Shown piece by piece: positions 35,981 to 45,491 of a stretch of DNA of 64,000 bases. A program made the position numbers and the translations under genes. The notes beneath the pieces were generated by a model. It saw nothing but the letters and a program-made list of their open reading frames with translations, ran no database searches and had not been told where the DNA came from. Origin of the DNA: Halovivax gelatinilyticus (GTDB lineage: Archaea; Halobacteriota; Halobacteria; Halobacteriales; Natrialbaceae); contig NZ_CP101322.1 of the NCBI RefSeq assembly GCF_024300625.1, forward strand, positions 1,625,992 through 1,689,991, in the 5' to 3' direction. How positions within the stretch are numbered: position 1 is the stretch's first letter; each line of letters starts with the position of its first letter.

Positions 35981-37039
35981 CTACTGGCGTTCGTCACGGT
36001 ACGTTCGCGTCCGACCGAGCAGCACGTAGTCGGTCTCGCGCAACTCGTCGACCGTCTCCGAGCCGGTGACGAACATCGCCGTCTGCAGCTCCATCGAGAG
36101 CGTCTCGATCAGGTCGACGACCGCGTCGGTTCCCTTTCCGGCCGGGCCGAGAAACGGCTTTGCGAGTCCGCCCGCCCGCGCGCCGAGGGCGATCGCCTTC
36201 GCGACGTCTAAGCCCGACCGCACGCCCCCGCTCGCGATCACGCAGTCGTGGACGGCCGCGGCTTCGAGGGTGCTGATCGCCGTCGGGACGCCCCACGCGC
36301 GAAAGCGCTCGCCGACGGCGGCCTGCCGGTCGGCGCCGACCGCGCGGGCGCGGTAGGACTCGATTCCCGACCAGGTCGTTCCGCCCTTCCCGGCGACGTC
36401 GATGGCGTCGACGCCGGCGTCGGTGAGCCGTTCGGCCGTCTCGCGGCTGATTCCGTTGCCCGTCTCCTTGACCACGACCGGGACGGAGAGGTCGCTCGCG
36501 ACCGCTTCGATCCCGTCCAGACAGCCGCGCGCGTCGACGTCGCCTTCGGGCTGGACGGCCTCCTGGAGGAAGTTCAGGTGGATCGCCATCGCGTCGGCGT
36601 CGATCATTTCGACGGCCCGCTCGACGTCTGCGACACCGTACTCGGCCAGCTGGGCGGCGCCGACGTTGCCGTAGAGGACGGCGTCGGGGGCCACGTCGCG
36701 GACGACGGTGTACGACTCCAGCAGGTCGGGATCGTCGAGTTCGAGCCCGGCGCGCTGGCTGCCGACGCCCATCGCGATCCCCGTCTCCTCGGCGGCCTCG
36801 GCGAGCGCGCGGTTTATCTTCGTCGTGTTCGGGTGGCCGCCGGTCATGCTCTCGATGACGATCGGAGCGGACAGCTCGCGCCCGAACAGCGAGACCGACA
36901 GATCGATCTCGTCGCGGTGGATCTCCGGCAGCGCCTCGTGGACGAGTTCGACGTCGGCGAAGCCGGTGCCGGTCGTCTCGACGTCTTCTTCCTCGATGAT
37001 GCGGATGTGGTCGTCCTTGCGATCTGCGGTCTCGGGCAT
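35981..37039 (-). CDS. fni: type 2 isopentenyl-diphosphate delta-isomerase
   Basis: 352 residues, FMN- and NADPH-dependent enzyme interconverting IPP and DMAPP for isoprenoid lipid synthesis. Landmarks: [19 protein letters not shown] near 65, [35 protein letters not shown], and [30 protein letters not shown]. Complete and with a normal start, [11 protein letters not shown]. The last 130 bases are duplicated 2.6 kb downstream, and the terminal residues (DERQ) differ from those of the displaced copy (DEREG). Confidence 0.95.
   Translation of the reverse strand: MPETADRKDDHIRIIEEEDVETTGTGFADVELVHEALPEIHRDEIDLSVSLFGRELSAPIVIESMTGGHPNTTKINRALAEAAEETGIAMGVGSQRAGLELDDPDLLESYTVVRDVAPDAVLYGNVGAAQLAEYGVADVERAVEMIDADAMAIHLNFLQEAVQPEGDVDARGCLDGIEAVASDLSVPVVVKETGNGISRETAERLTDAGVDAIDVAGKGGTTWSGIESYRARAVGADRQAAVGERFRAWGVPTAISTLEAAAVHDCVIASGGVRSGLDVAKAIALGARAGGLAKPFLGPAGKGTDAVVDLIETLSMELQTAMFVTGSETVDELRETDYVLLGRTRTYRDERQ
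35991..36120. repeat. 130-bp direct repeat flanking an island, right copy (inside fni)
   Basis: This copy forms the present 3' end of fni. It matches the left copy at 33336-33465 with a single C/T difference. The sequence from 35980 back to 33466 would be the inserted element. Confidence 0.9.
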
Positions 37040-37157
37040 CTACCCCACAGGTTGGGACAGCCGGTCAAAAACCGTTCGTTTGTTCGTTCCCGGCGGTTTC
37101 GTCTCGATATCCCGTTTCCCACCCTCGTTTTTGACGCCGGCCGTGGAGCGACGTGAT

Positions 37158-37622
37158 ATGGTTCGAAGTCGACTCCCGGCGCTCGTCCGATCGGCCATGA
37201 TCGCCTTCGGCGTCTTCGAGGTGCTCAAACCGCGTCCGGTCATCGCCGCGTGCGAGCGAATCGGGATCGAGAACCCCGGAGACGCGCGCCTGCGAACGCG
37301 AGCGGTCGAACTCGCCCGACTCGAGGGGCTGCTCGTCGTCTGGCTGCTCGTCCGCGGCCGGCGGCGAGCCCGACTGTCGAGTACGATCCTCCTCGTTGGT
37401 GGCGTCGTCGCCGCGCTGGCGCCGCGCCCACTGATCCGACTCAGCCAGTCGTTCGCTTACGAGAACCCGACCGACCTCCGACTCGAACCGTGGGTGGTGC
37501 CCGCCGCGCGGGCGCTGGGCGTACTCTATCTGGCGGTCGTTTTCCTGGCTGGGACTGCCGACGCAGAAGATGGAGAAGCGGGCCTCGACGCGAGCGCCGA
37601 GACGGGGCCGGTCACTCGATGA
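37158..37622 (+). CDS. small membrane protein
   Basis: 154 residues with about four hydrophobic segments: an N-terminal amphipathic one ([20 protein letters not shown]), two central and one near 115-135, then an acidic tail. Two similar blocks, [27 protein letters not shown] and [27 protein letters not shown], show an internal duplication. It starts at the ATG for MVRSRLPAL. Its 3' end overlaps the convergent rpiA gene by 11 bases. Function unknown. Confidence 0.65.
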   Translation: MVRSRLPALVRSAMIAFGVFEVLKPRPVIAACERIGIENPGDARLRTRAVELARLEGLLVVWLLVRGRRRARLSSTILLVGGVVAALAPRPLIRLSQSFAYENPTDLRLEPWVVPAARALGVLYLAVVFLAGTADAEDGEAGLDASAETGPVTR

Positions 37623-38295
37623 CGTCGACGCCGTCGTCGCGCCCGACGTAGGTCGCGTCGGCCAGCCCGACGAAGAGTCCGTGCTCGACGACGCCGGGGA
37701 TCGCCGATAGCTGGGCTGCCAGCCCCGCGGGATCGTCGAGTTCACCGAAGTCGCAGTCGAGCACGAGGTGGCCGTCGTCGGTGACGACGGGGCCGTCCTT
37801 GCGCTCGGCCGGCCGAAGCGTCGGTTCGCCGCCCAGTTCGCGAATTCGGTCGGCGACGACGCCCTCCGCGTCCGGGAGCACCGCCACCGGAACCGGCCAG
37901 TCGAGTCGATCGGCGAGTTTCGAGTCGTCGACGACGACCAGAAACCGATCTGCGGCCGCGTCGATCAGCTTCTCTCGGGTGTGAGCCGCCCCGCCACCTT
38001 TGATCAGGTCGCCGTTTGCCACCTGGTCGGCCCCGTCGATCGCGAGGTCGATTCCCTCAACGGCCGAGAGCGTCGTCACCGGAATTCCGGCGTCGCGAGC
38101 GAGTGCGGCCGACTGGCGAGACGTCGCGACGCCTCGCACGTCGAGTCCGTCGGCGACGGCCCGGCCGATCGCCTCGATCGCGTAGGCGGTCGTGGAGCCG
38201 GTCCCCAGCCCGACGACCGTGCCGTCTTCGACCGCCTCCGCCGCCGCCTCGGCCGCGCGCCGTTTCGCCCCCGCAGATCCGTCCCCGGCTTTCAT
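37612..38295 (-). CDS. rpiA: ribose-5-phosphate isomerase A
   Basis: 227 residues interconverting ribose 5-phosphate and ribulose 5-phosphate. Motifs: [26 protein letters not shown] with the catalytic Asp, [20 protein letters not shown] with catalytic Lys, and [13 protein letters not shown] at the C-terminus. Start ATG gives MKAGDGSAG. It overlaps the opposing membrane protein gene at its end by 11 bases. Full length for the family. Confidence 0.95.
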   Translation of the reverse strand: MKAGDGSAGAKRRAAEAAAEAVEDGTVVGLGTGSTTAYAIEAIGRAVADGLDVRGVATSRQSAALARDAGIPVTTLSAVEGIDLAIDGADQVANGDLIKGGGAAHTREKLIDAAADRFLVVVDDSKLADRLDWPVPVAVLPDAEGVVADRIRELGGEPTLRPAERKDGPVVTDDGHLVLDCDFGELDDPAGLAAQLSAIPGVVEHGLFVGLADATYVGRDDGVDVIE

Positions 38296-38403
38296 AGCTA
38301 CGACACGGGACGGACGCGACAAAAATCCCGCTGTCGGCGGTTCGATTCCGGTGACGCTCGGTACCGGCGAACTCACCGCTGCCCGCGCACGGTTTTGCCC
38401 GGT

Positions 38404-39519
38404 CTACTCGTTCGGGTCGAGTACGTCCGTTTCGGCGTACGACGCTCGCTCGCCGTCGTCGGCCGACGCGTCCGGTTCGCTCTCCGGCAGTGCGAACTCG
38501 GCGACGATCGGTTCGTATCGCTCGAGTTCGCGGGCGTGGACCTCGTCGGCGAGCAGTTCGACGGCCTCGACGAAGACGGCGACGATGAGCGGACCGATCA
38601 CGATGCCGATCGGCCCCATCGTGAACAGCCCGCCGGTAAAGCCGACGAAGTAGAGGCTGCCGGGGAGGCCGGCCGATCGGTACGCCAGCTTCGGTCTGAT
38701 GTAGACGTCTGGGAACCAGGCGATGAGTCCCACGCCGAGCACGCCGACGAGGATGGCCGCGGCGATGTCTCCCTGGAGCACCTCGTAGCCGGCGAGCGGC
38801 AGGATCAGGAGGCTCGGCCCGATGATCGGGACGAACTGTAAGATAGCGGCGATCATCGCGAGCGTGAACGCGACGTCGTATCCGAGGGCGAGAAAGAGCG
38901 GGTAGCCGATCAACAGCGTCGCGATACCGGTCGCGACCTGGAGCACGTAGATGGCGTACAGCGTCTCCTGGGCCCGGGTGGCGAGCGCGGCGACCACGTC
39001 CCGGTAGGCCGGCGGCACGGGGGCGACCGCCGCCTTGGCCGCCGCCCGACCTTTCAACAGGAGGGCAAAGAGCAGGAGGACGAACAGCGCGAACTTGATG
39101 ACGAGCTCCGGCAATGCCCAGACGAACGCGACGGCGAACGCGCCGACGACGTCGAGAAGGGCGTCCTGAATCAGCGCCGACTCCACGGTGACGGTCTCGC
39201 CGAACGCGGTGATCGGTATCTCGTCTGGAACGCTTCGGATCAGCGCCTCCAACTCGTCGATCCGGTAATAGACGGTGACGAAGATCGGGGCGAACACCGC
39301 GAGCGCTCCGAGAAAACCGACGAGAGTCGCACCGATGGCCGCCAGTCGCTCGCCGAGTCCGCGTCTGACCAGCCAGCGCTGGACCGGGACGAGGACGAAC
39401 GCGACGGTGATGGCGAACAGGATCGTCGCGAGCACTTCCAGCAGAATAATGCCGGTGAGAATGCCGAGGAGGACGACGATGGCCGCGAGCGCGTACCGTC
39501 GATCGAGGTCGGGCGTCAC
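38404..39519 (-). CDS. AI-2E family transporter (PerM-like)
   Basis: 371 residues and about eight membrane helices, from a GTG giving MTPDLDRRYALAAIV; a longer frame upstream is not protein-like. FIPIIGPSLLILP-type block (FVPIIGPSLLILPLAGYEV) and GPIGIVIGPLIVAVFVEAVELL near the end are the family signatures. Members are proposed transporters of small signals or ions; the name refers to one studied case, so the substrate is open. An acidic tail follows the last helix. Confidence 0.85.
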   Translation of the reverse strand: MTPDLDRRYALAAIVVLLGILTGIILLEVLATILFAITVAFVLVPVQRWLVRRGLGERLAAIGATLVGFLGALAVFAPIFVTVYYRIDELEALIRSVPDEIPITAFGETVTVESALIQDALLDVVGAFAVAFVWALPELVIKFALFVLLLFALLLKGRAAAKAAVAPVPPAYRDVVAALATRAQETLYAIYVLQVATGIATLLIGYPLFLALGYDVAFTLAMIAAILQFVPIIGPSLLILPLAGYEVLQGDIAAAILVGVLGVGLIAWFPDVYIRPKLAYRSAGLPGSLYFVGFTGGLFTMGPIGIVIGPLIVAVFVEAVELLADEVHARELERYEPIVAEFALPESEPDASADDGERASYAETDVLDPNE

Positions 39520-39646
39520 GGTCGTGACTCTCAGCCGTAGCGCATAGTCTTTTGGTCGGCGCCGATCGCTCACGATGGCTGAGCTACGCGGTCGCGCGGA
39601 CTGCTGGAATCGCCAGCGTCTTGGCCGGTTCGCCCCAACACCGTCC

Positions 39647-40561
39647 GTGTCCCGCGCGACCGACGTCTCGCTGTTTCTCGTCCTCTCGCTGCTCTGGGGG
39701 CTGTCGTTTCCCGCCATCGCGGTCGGCCTGGAGTACCTGCCGCCGCTTCTGTTCGCCGCGTTCCGGTACGACCTCGCTGCCATCCTGCTGCTCGCGTTCG
39801 CGGCGCTGCGGATCGACGGCTGGTGGCCCGACGAGCGTCACGACCTGGCGGCGATCGCCGCCGGCGGACTCTTTCTCGTCGCTGGTAACGGACTGCTGTT
39901 CATAGGCCAGCAGACCGTTCCGAGCGGAGTCGCCGCGATCTTGCAGTCGATGACGCCGATCGTGACGGCGCTGCTGGCGATCGCGCTCTTAGACGAGCGT
40001 CTGTCGGCCGTCGGCGCGGTCGGCGTCGCGATCGGCTTTCTCGGCGTCGGGTTCGTCGTCTCGCCCGACCCGGGCAATCTCGCGGCCGGCGACACGCTCG
40101 CCCGCCTGCTCATCGTCGGACAGGTGATCTCCATCGCGCTCGGCGGCGTCCTCGTCCAGCGAGCCCGGCCGACGATCGACCGCGTCGCGCTCACCGGCTG
40201 GTCGATGGTCGTCGGCGCGCTGGTCCTGCACGCCGTCAGCCTGGGTTCGGGCGAGCTACCCGACGGTAGCGTCACCGCCCCTCTGGCTCTCGGCTCGATC
40301 GTGTATCTCGGCGTCTTCTCCACCGCGATCGCCTTTCTCATCTACTTCACCATCCTCGAAGAACACGGCGCGTTCGAGGCGGCGCTCGTCTCGTATCTCG
40401 TTCCGATCGTGGCGACGATCGCCGGCGTGTTCGTCCTCGGCGAGTCGATCGGCGTCGCCGCGTTCGTCGGGTTCGGGCTGGTTGCCGTCGGATTCGCGCT
40501 CGTCAAACGCCACGCGCTCGTCGACGTCTTCGGACTCGTTTCCGGCACCGGCCGGTCGTGA
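39647..40561 (+). CDS. EamA/DMT family transporter
   Basis: 304 residues from a GTG giving MSRATDVSLFLV, or 328 from an ATG at 39575 whose extra 24 residues are not conserved-looking. Ten helices in two EamA repeats: first FLVLSLLWGLSFPAIAVG to LLDERLSAVG, second through YFTILEEHGAFEAALVSYLVPIV and LGESI. Members export metabolites such as amino acids. Divergent from the AI-2E family gene by about 130 bases. Confidence 0.85.
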   Translation: MSRATDVSLFLVLSLLWGLSFPAIAVGLEYLPPLLFAAFRYDLAAILLLAFAALRIDGWWPDERHDLAAIAAGGLFLVAGNGLLFIGQQTVPSGVAAILQSMTPIVTALLAIALLDERLSAVGAVGVAIGFLGVGFVVSPDPGNLAAGDTLARLLIVGQVISIALGGVLVQRARPTIDRVALTGWSMVVGALVLHAVSLGSGELPDGSVTAPLALGSIVYLGVFSTAIAFLIYFTILEEHGAFEAALVSYLVPIVATIAGVFVLGESIGVAAFVGFGLVAVGFALVKRHALVDVFGLVSGTGRS

Positions 40562-40585
40562 GGGCGGCGGCCTCGGGCCCGACTT

Positions 40586-42244
40586 TCACTCGGCCAGCCA
40601 CTCGCTCGCCTGGGGTTCGTTCGGGTCGGTCGGAACCTCGACCAGGACCGGCTCGTCGCGGGCGACGGCATCCGTTACCGCGTCGGAGAGCGCGTCGGAG
40701 TCGGCCGCGCGCACGCCGCTCATGCCCAGGCTCTCTGCGAGGGCGACGAAGTCGATCGGGGCATCCGACCAGCCGTAGGCGCTCGGGCGGAGCGCGTACG
40801 ATCGCTCGGCTTCCTCACTGATGATCGCGTAGTCTTCGTTTCGAAAGACGACGACGGTGATCGGTAGTCCTTCGGCGACGGCCGTGTGGAGTTCGTGAAT
40901 ACACATCATGAGCCCGCCGTCGCCGGTGAGCACGACGACATCGTCGTCCGGGTTCGCCACCTGCGCACCGATTCCCGAGGGGAGGCCGGTTCCCATCGTC
41001 GCCCACGAACCCGGGTTGACGTAGGACTGCGGACCGTAGGCGTCGAACGCGTTGAGCGCCCAGACGCGAAAGCCGCCGGCGTCGACGGCGACGGTCGTCT
41101 CCCGGGAGAGCGCCTCGCGGACGAGTCCGAGCGCGCGGACGGCGGTCAGCGGTCGGTCGTCGTCCCGAAGCGATTCCGTCCGTTCGTGAAAGTCCGCACG
41201 CACTGCCTCCGCCCGGCGCGCACCCGCCGTCTCGTCGGCGCCGTTCGGCCCTGCGATCCCGCGTTCGGCGAGCGCGCCGCCGATCGCCGGGAGGGCGTCG
41301 GCCGCGTCGGCGAGCAGGCTGACCGACGGCTCGTAGCCGGTGGCCAGGTCGTCAGGATCGAGCGTCACGTGGACCAGCTCGTCGGGCACGTCGACCGACC
41401 ACGCTCGCGTCGCGACCGCGTCGAAGTCCGTGCCGACGGCGAGCATCCCGTCCGCGTTCGCCAGCAGCTCGAGGAGCGCCGGCGGCGCGCTACCCGAGAG
41501 CGTCCCCGCCGAGAGGGGGTGGTCGGCCGGGATCGTTCCCTTCCCCTTGTACGTCGTCACCACCGGCGCGTCGAGGCGGGTCGCGACGGCTTCCAGGTCG
41601 ACGCTCGCATCGGCGGCCCGAACCCCGCCACCCGCGAGCACGACCGGGGCGTCGGCCGACGCGAGCAGGTCGGCGGCCGCGTCGACGTCGCGCGCGGCGG
41701 CGCCTTTCGGCCCCTCGCGTTGGAAGGCGGGCGGGTCGGCGAGCGCGACGTCCATCTTCAGGAAGTTCTTCGGAATCCCGACGCGAACCGGGCCCTTCGG
41801 CGGCGTCTCTGCGACCGCGATCGCCGATTCGAGCGTCGCGACCGTCGATTCGGGCTGGGTTACGAGGACGTTCTCCTTGACGACCGTGTCGTACGTTTCC
41901 GGCGGCGTCTCGTGGATCCCCTCGCCGCCGCGGATCTCGGGTTCGGTCTCGACGGCGACGTGGACGAGCGGCGTACAGTCGTTGTACGCGTTCTTCAGCC
42001 CGTTCATCGCGTTCATGTCCCCGGGCCCGGGGACGACCACGGTGGCCGCCGTCTTCCCGCTGGTCTCGGCGTAGCCCCACGCCTGGTGGGTGACGGCCGT
42101 CTCGTGGCGAGCCATCACGAACCGGACGTCCTCGCGTCCGTCGATGGCCTCGTTCAGCGGGAGCGTCTGCTTTCCGGGAATACCGAAGACGGTGTCGACG
42201 CCGTTCGCGACGAGCGCGTCGACCACCGCTGCGTGCACCTGCAT
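40586..42244 (-). CDS. thiamine diphosphate-dependent enzyme, acetolactate synthase-like
   Basis: 552 residues in three domains. The Pyr domain has VFGIPGKQTLPL and MARHETAVTHQAWGYA (activating Glu); the central domain has VVLAGGGVRAAD; the PP domain has LTGDGGLMMCIHELHTAV with Asn in FRNEDYAII, the GDG-x(~26)-N metal site. Acetolactate synthase large-subunit-like, but no regulatory small subunit is adjacent. Decarboxylase, sulfopyruvate or other keto-acid chemistry is equally possible. ATG for MQVHAAVVDALV. Confidence 0.85.
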   Translation of the reverse strand: MQVHAAVVDALVANGVDTVFGIPGKQTLPLNEAIDGREDVRFVMARHETAVTHQAWGYAETSGKTAATVVVPGPGDMNAMNGLKNAYNDCTPLVHVAVETEPEIRGGEGIHETPPETYDTVVKENVLVTQPESTVATLESAIAVAETPPKGPVRVGIPKNFLKMDVALADPPAFQREGPKGAAARDVDAAADLLASADAPVVLAGGGVRAADASVDLEAVATRLDAPVVTTYKGKGTIPADHPLSAGTLSGSAPPALLELLANADGMLAVGTDFDAVATRAWSVDVPDELVHVTLDPDDLATGYEPSVSLLADAADALPAIGGALAERGIAGPNGADETAGARRAEAVRADFHERTESLRDDDRPLTAVRALGLVREALSRETTVAVDAGGFRVWALNAFDAYGPQSYVNPGSWATMGTGLPSGIGAQVANPDDDVVVLTGDGGLMMCIHELHTAVAEGLPITVVVFRNEDYAIISEEAERSYALRPSAYGWSDAPIDFVALAESLGMSGVRAADSDALSDAVTDAVARDEPVLVEVPTDPNEPQASEWLAE

Positions 42245-42390
42245 GCCCGGGTGTTGGCGGGGCGATAATATGAACGGCCGTATTTGCGCTCGCAGCCTCA
42301 CGTGTCGTCTTCGCTATTCGGGACCGGATCCGCCCGACATCGATCGGTCGGAGCGGAACGGATTTGATCGCGGACTCTCAACTGCCCGAT

Positions 42391-43071
42391 ATGACGGCCG
42401 TCACGACGGTACTCTTCGATCTCGACGAGACGATCTGTACGCATCCGACGCCGTCGTCCGAGCGGCTCGCAGCCGCGTTCGACCGTGCCGGCGTCGAGCC
42501 GTTCTTCGAGGCGGCGGACTACCACCGGCTGGTCGGCGAGATCGGCGGTACCGGGAGCGACGTCCGTCGGCGCGAGGTGTGCTTTCGCCGCCTCGCCCGC
42601 AAAGCGGGATACGACGAGGCGGTCGGCCTCCGCGTCGCGGACGCTTACCGGGCGGTGACCGACTACACGGCGGCCGAGTTCCTGCCGGACGCCAAGGCTG
42701 TTCTCGACACCCTCGCAGATCGGTACCGCCTGGGGCTGGTCACGAACGGCGGACCTGACACGCAGTCGGTGAAGATCGACGCGCTCGGCCTTCGCGACCG
42801 CTTCGAGACGGTCGTCCTGGCGGGCTACGAAACCGCGGCCAAGCCCGATCCAGAGCCGTTCGAGACGGCGATGGCGGATCTGGGAAGCAGCCCGGAAGCG
42901 GCCATCTACGTCGGTAACTCGCCGGAGCACGACGTCGCCGGTGGCGCCGCCTGCGGGATGCGAACGGTCTGGTATCCGGACGACGCGAACGACGGATGTT
43001 CGGTTACACCCGACTACCGGATCGACAGCCTCGACGAACTGTTGGATCCGCCGTGGAATATGACCGGTTGA
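42391..43071 (+). CDS. HAD superfamily hydrolase
   Basis: 226 residues. HAD motifs: LFDLDETICTHP (nucleophile and acid Asp; Glu replaces the usual Gly), LVTNGG (motif II), AAKPDPEPF (Lys of motif III) and YVGNSPEHDVAGG (motif IV). A cap domain of helices spans about 15-85. Phosphatase of an unknown small substrate. ATG is chosen over a TTG nine codons upstream. Divergent from the ThDP enzyme. Confidence 0.87.
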   Translation: MTAVTTVLFDLDETICTHPTPSSERLAAAFDRAGVEPFFEAADYHRLVGEIGGTGSDVRRREVCFRRLARKAGYDEAVGLRVADAYRAVTDYTAAEFLPDAKAVLDTLADRYRLGLVTNGGPDTQSVKIDALGLRDRFETVVLAGYETAAKPDPEPFETAMADLGSSPEAAIYVGNSPEHDVAGGAACGMRTVWYPDDANDGCSVTPDYRIDSLDELLDPPWNMTG

Positions 43072-43199
43072 TATCGAACAGTGCCGGTTTGCCCGTTATT
43101 AGCAGACAACTCTTGGAGTTTATTAATAACAATATCTTATAACAACCTCCAAACTTTACATCACGGGGTGTACTGTTGATTAAGGCACTAGGATAAATT

Positions 43200-43207
43200 A
43201 CTTATTA
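43200..43207 (+). promoter_or_regulatory. TATA-like box of the second propeller gene
   Basis: ACTTATTA begins 28 bases before the ATG in an AT-rich upstream region (43075-43227). The 30 bases next to the start codon align with those of the island paralog. Confidence 0.45.
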
Positions 43208-43227
43208 TCGCCATTGCATGATGGTAT

Positions 43228-44451
43228 ATGAACTCCATTGGAAAATCGCGACGGGCCTTCCTCGCGACTACAACGGGGTGTCTCGCCGCGACGGCGGGCT
43301 GTGCGGGATGGGTCCGCGGGTCGAATCCCTCCTTCGACGAACTCGCGGCGGACGCACCAGTTTCCGTCGATTGGGCACACGAGGAGGCTGCCGCGTACCA
43401 TTCGGGTACGAACCGGGCGTTTCAACCGGTGCGCGCGGACGACGCCATCGCGTACACGACTGATGAACGGATTGTCGCGCTGGATCCGGACGACGGGTCG
43501 GTGCGGTGGCGCTACGTCGATGATGGGTACGTCTCGTCGAGACCGGTGCGTCACGATGGATCGCTGATCGTCGGTGGTGAGCAATTGATCGCGCTCTCCG
43601 AACGGACCGGTGACGTCGCGTGGTCTCTCGAACTCGACCAGGATTCTCGTGGGTTCGCGTACGAAACCGGTGGAATCGGTTCCACGGACGATATTCTGTA
43701 CGTCGGATACCGACATCCTACCTTAGCGGACAATCTTGAAAAACCTGGACTCGCCCGGGTTGATCTCGACGACAGAGAGATAGTTGACCGCTACGACGAC
43801 GTGCATACGGTCCTGGCGCCGCTAGCCACGGACGACGATTTCGCGGTAGTAGTGGACGGCGATGCCCAATACAGCAATAGTTTAGTCGGGCCACGAGCGG
43901 TCGTCGCCTACGATTCGGGCGGACCGCGCTGGCGGTACGAATTCGAGCATCCGCACACGCGAATCGGCCCCGCGCTCACGTCGTCGCGGGTGTATGCCGC
44001 CAGTCACGGCTACGGATTCGACGGCGGCTCGGTCGTCGCCATCGATAGAGATACTGGTGACGTGGAGTGGCAAGCCGAGCGCGAGGTTGGACCGTCCACC
44101 CAGACGGCACTCACCGTCACCGACGATATTGTCACATTCCTCGACGGGGAGAATCAACTCGTCGCCCTCGACAGAGACAGCGGTGACGAGGCGTGGACGG
44201 TAGCGTTCCCCGCCACCGACGTTCACGAGGGAACCAGATATGCGTCCTTTCGAACGGTATCGGCACCAGTCGTCGATGGCGACCGCGGTTACTGTACCAA
44301 CTCTGGGGCGCTGTTCGTGATCGACCTCGTGGCGGGTGAGATCGAGTGGGCTTACGCCGACGAGGAGGCGCCGTTCAGCGGCCGCCCGCTCGTCGGCGAC
44401 GAGCGACTCTATGTTCCGAGCCCAACATGGTTTTTCGGATTGGAGGCGTAA
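43228..44451 (+). CDS. Tat lipoprotein with PQQ-like beta-propeller, second copy
   Basis: 407 residues, closely similar along its length to the island protein at 34688-35932. Tat signal KSRRAFLATTTG with lipobox ATAGC; propeller repeats VALDPDDGSVRWRYVDDG, LIALSERTGDVAWSLELD, VVAIDRDTGDVEWQAERE. Shared blocks include HPHTRIGPALTSSRVYAAS and VDGDRGYCTNSGALF. Differences cluster in the linker after the signal and around 150-210. No adjacent partner gene; the upstream region is AT-rich, so it may also be acquired. Confidence 0.85.
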   Translation: MNSIGKSRRAFLATTTGCLAATAGCAGWVRGSNPSFDELAADAPVSVDWAHEEAAAYHSGTNRAFQPVRADDAIAYTTDERIVALDPDDGSVRWRYVDDGYVSSRPVRHDGSLIVGGEQLIALSERTGDVAWSLELDQDSRGFAYETGGIGSTDDILYVGYRHPTLADNLEKPGLARVDLDDREIVDRYDDVHTVLAPLATDDDFAVVVDGDAQYSNSLVGPRAVVAYDSGGPRWRYEFEHPHTRIGPALTSSRVYAASHGYGFDGGSVVAIDRDTGDVEWQAEREVGPSTQTALTVTDDIVTFLDGENQLVALDRDSGDEAWTVAFPATDVHEGTRYASFRTVSAPVVDGDRGYCTNSGALFVIDLVAGEIEWAYADEEAPFSGRPLVGDERLYVPSPTWFFGLEA

Positions 44452-44531
44452 CCACCGCACTCATCGATATAGAGCAGGCTGCTCTCGACGTGCGCTGTCC
44501 GACCGGGAATCGCCGGTCGTTCGACACCGAT

Positions 44532-45491
44532 TCAGTCGCTGGGTTGGGGCGTCCTCGCCACCGATCGCGTTCGGAGGCCGCCGCTGACCCACGGTACCAG
44601 CACGACCATCGCCAGAAACAGCGCCGACCAGGCGACGATGAAGACGTTGTTACCGATACCGAGTTCCGCGACGAACCAGGTGACGAGGACGACGCCGACG
44701 GCGACGACGGGGATGACGCGCTCGGCGGCGGTCTCGCGAATCCGGGCGGCGATAGTTGGCGCGAACGTCCAGGCGACGAGCCCGCCGACGGCGGCGCCGA
44801 AGACGATGTGGGCGTTGCGACTGCCGGAGACCGCCAGCGCGCCGATCGCGAAGACGAGTCCGAGGGCGAACGAACCGGTCGGGGCGTCGAGTCGGAGACG
44901 GACGCGGTCGGTCGGGTCGGCGACGAAACTCGCGTCTCCGGCTCGCGTCTCGGTCCATCTCCGGACGCCGACGTAGAGTGCCAGAAACGCGAGGCCGTAG
45001 GCGACGCCCCCGACCACGTCTCCGGGGTAGTGGACGCCGAGTGCGATCCGGGTGAAGCCGACCCAGCCGACGAAGGCAGCGCCGACGACCGCTCGCCTGG
45101 TGCGCGTCCCCACCGGCAGATCGTAGACGATCACGCCGGCGACGATCGTCGCCGCCAGCGCGTGGCCGCTCGGAAAGCTCGACGTCGAAATGAGCGCGGC
45201 GTGTTCGTAGGCCGGAACGAGAACGGCCGGAAACGCGTCGGGCCCGACGGGCGGATCGACGGCCGGCCGACTCACCGAGTGGATCGACTTCGTGATCGAC
45301 ATCAGGGCGTAACAGCCGACGATCGCGCCCAGCCACGGCGCGACCAGCTCGCGCGCTCGCCAGTAGGCGGCGATCATCGCCGGCGCGATCAGGTAGACGC
45401 TGCCGAGATACGAGAGCAGAACGATGACGACGGCGAGCCACGTCGGAATCGCCTCGCCGACGGCTTGCACCACCCCGGGATCGAACCACAT
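44532..45491 (-). CDS. PAP2-family membrane phosphatase
   Basis: 319 residues, about nine helices. PAP2 motifs KSIHSVSRP, FPSGH, and TRIALGVHYPGD; in the last, Thr stands in place of the usual Ser. The start MWFDPGVVQAVG mirrors the paralog at 26.2 kb (MWFDPAVVELI), which supports this ATG over two others 24-33 bases upstream. Like its paralog it has a helical C-terminal extension (about 195-310). Confidence 0.83.
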   Translation of the reverse strand: MWFDPGVVQAVGEAIPTWLAVVIVLLSYLGSVYLIAPAMIAAYWRARELVAPWLGAIVGCYALMSITKSIHSVSRPAVDPPVGPDAFPAVLVPAYEHAALISTSSFPSGHALAATIVAGVIVYDLPVGTRTRRAVVGAAFVGWVGFTRIALGVHYPGDVVGGVAYGLAFLALYVGVRRWTETRAGDASFVADPTDRVRLRLDAPTGSFALGLVFAIGALAVSGSRNAHIVFGAAVGGLVAWTFAPTIAARIRETAAERVIPVVAVGVVLVTWFVAELGIGNNVFIVAWSALFLAMVVLVPWVSGGLRTRSVARTPQPSD

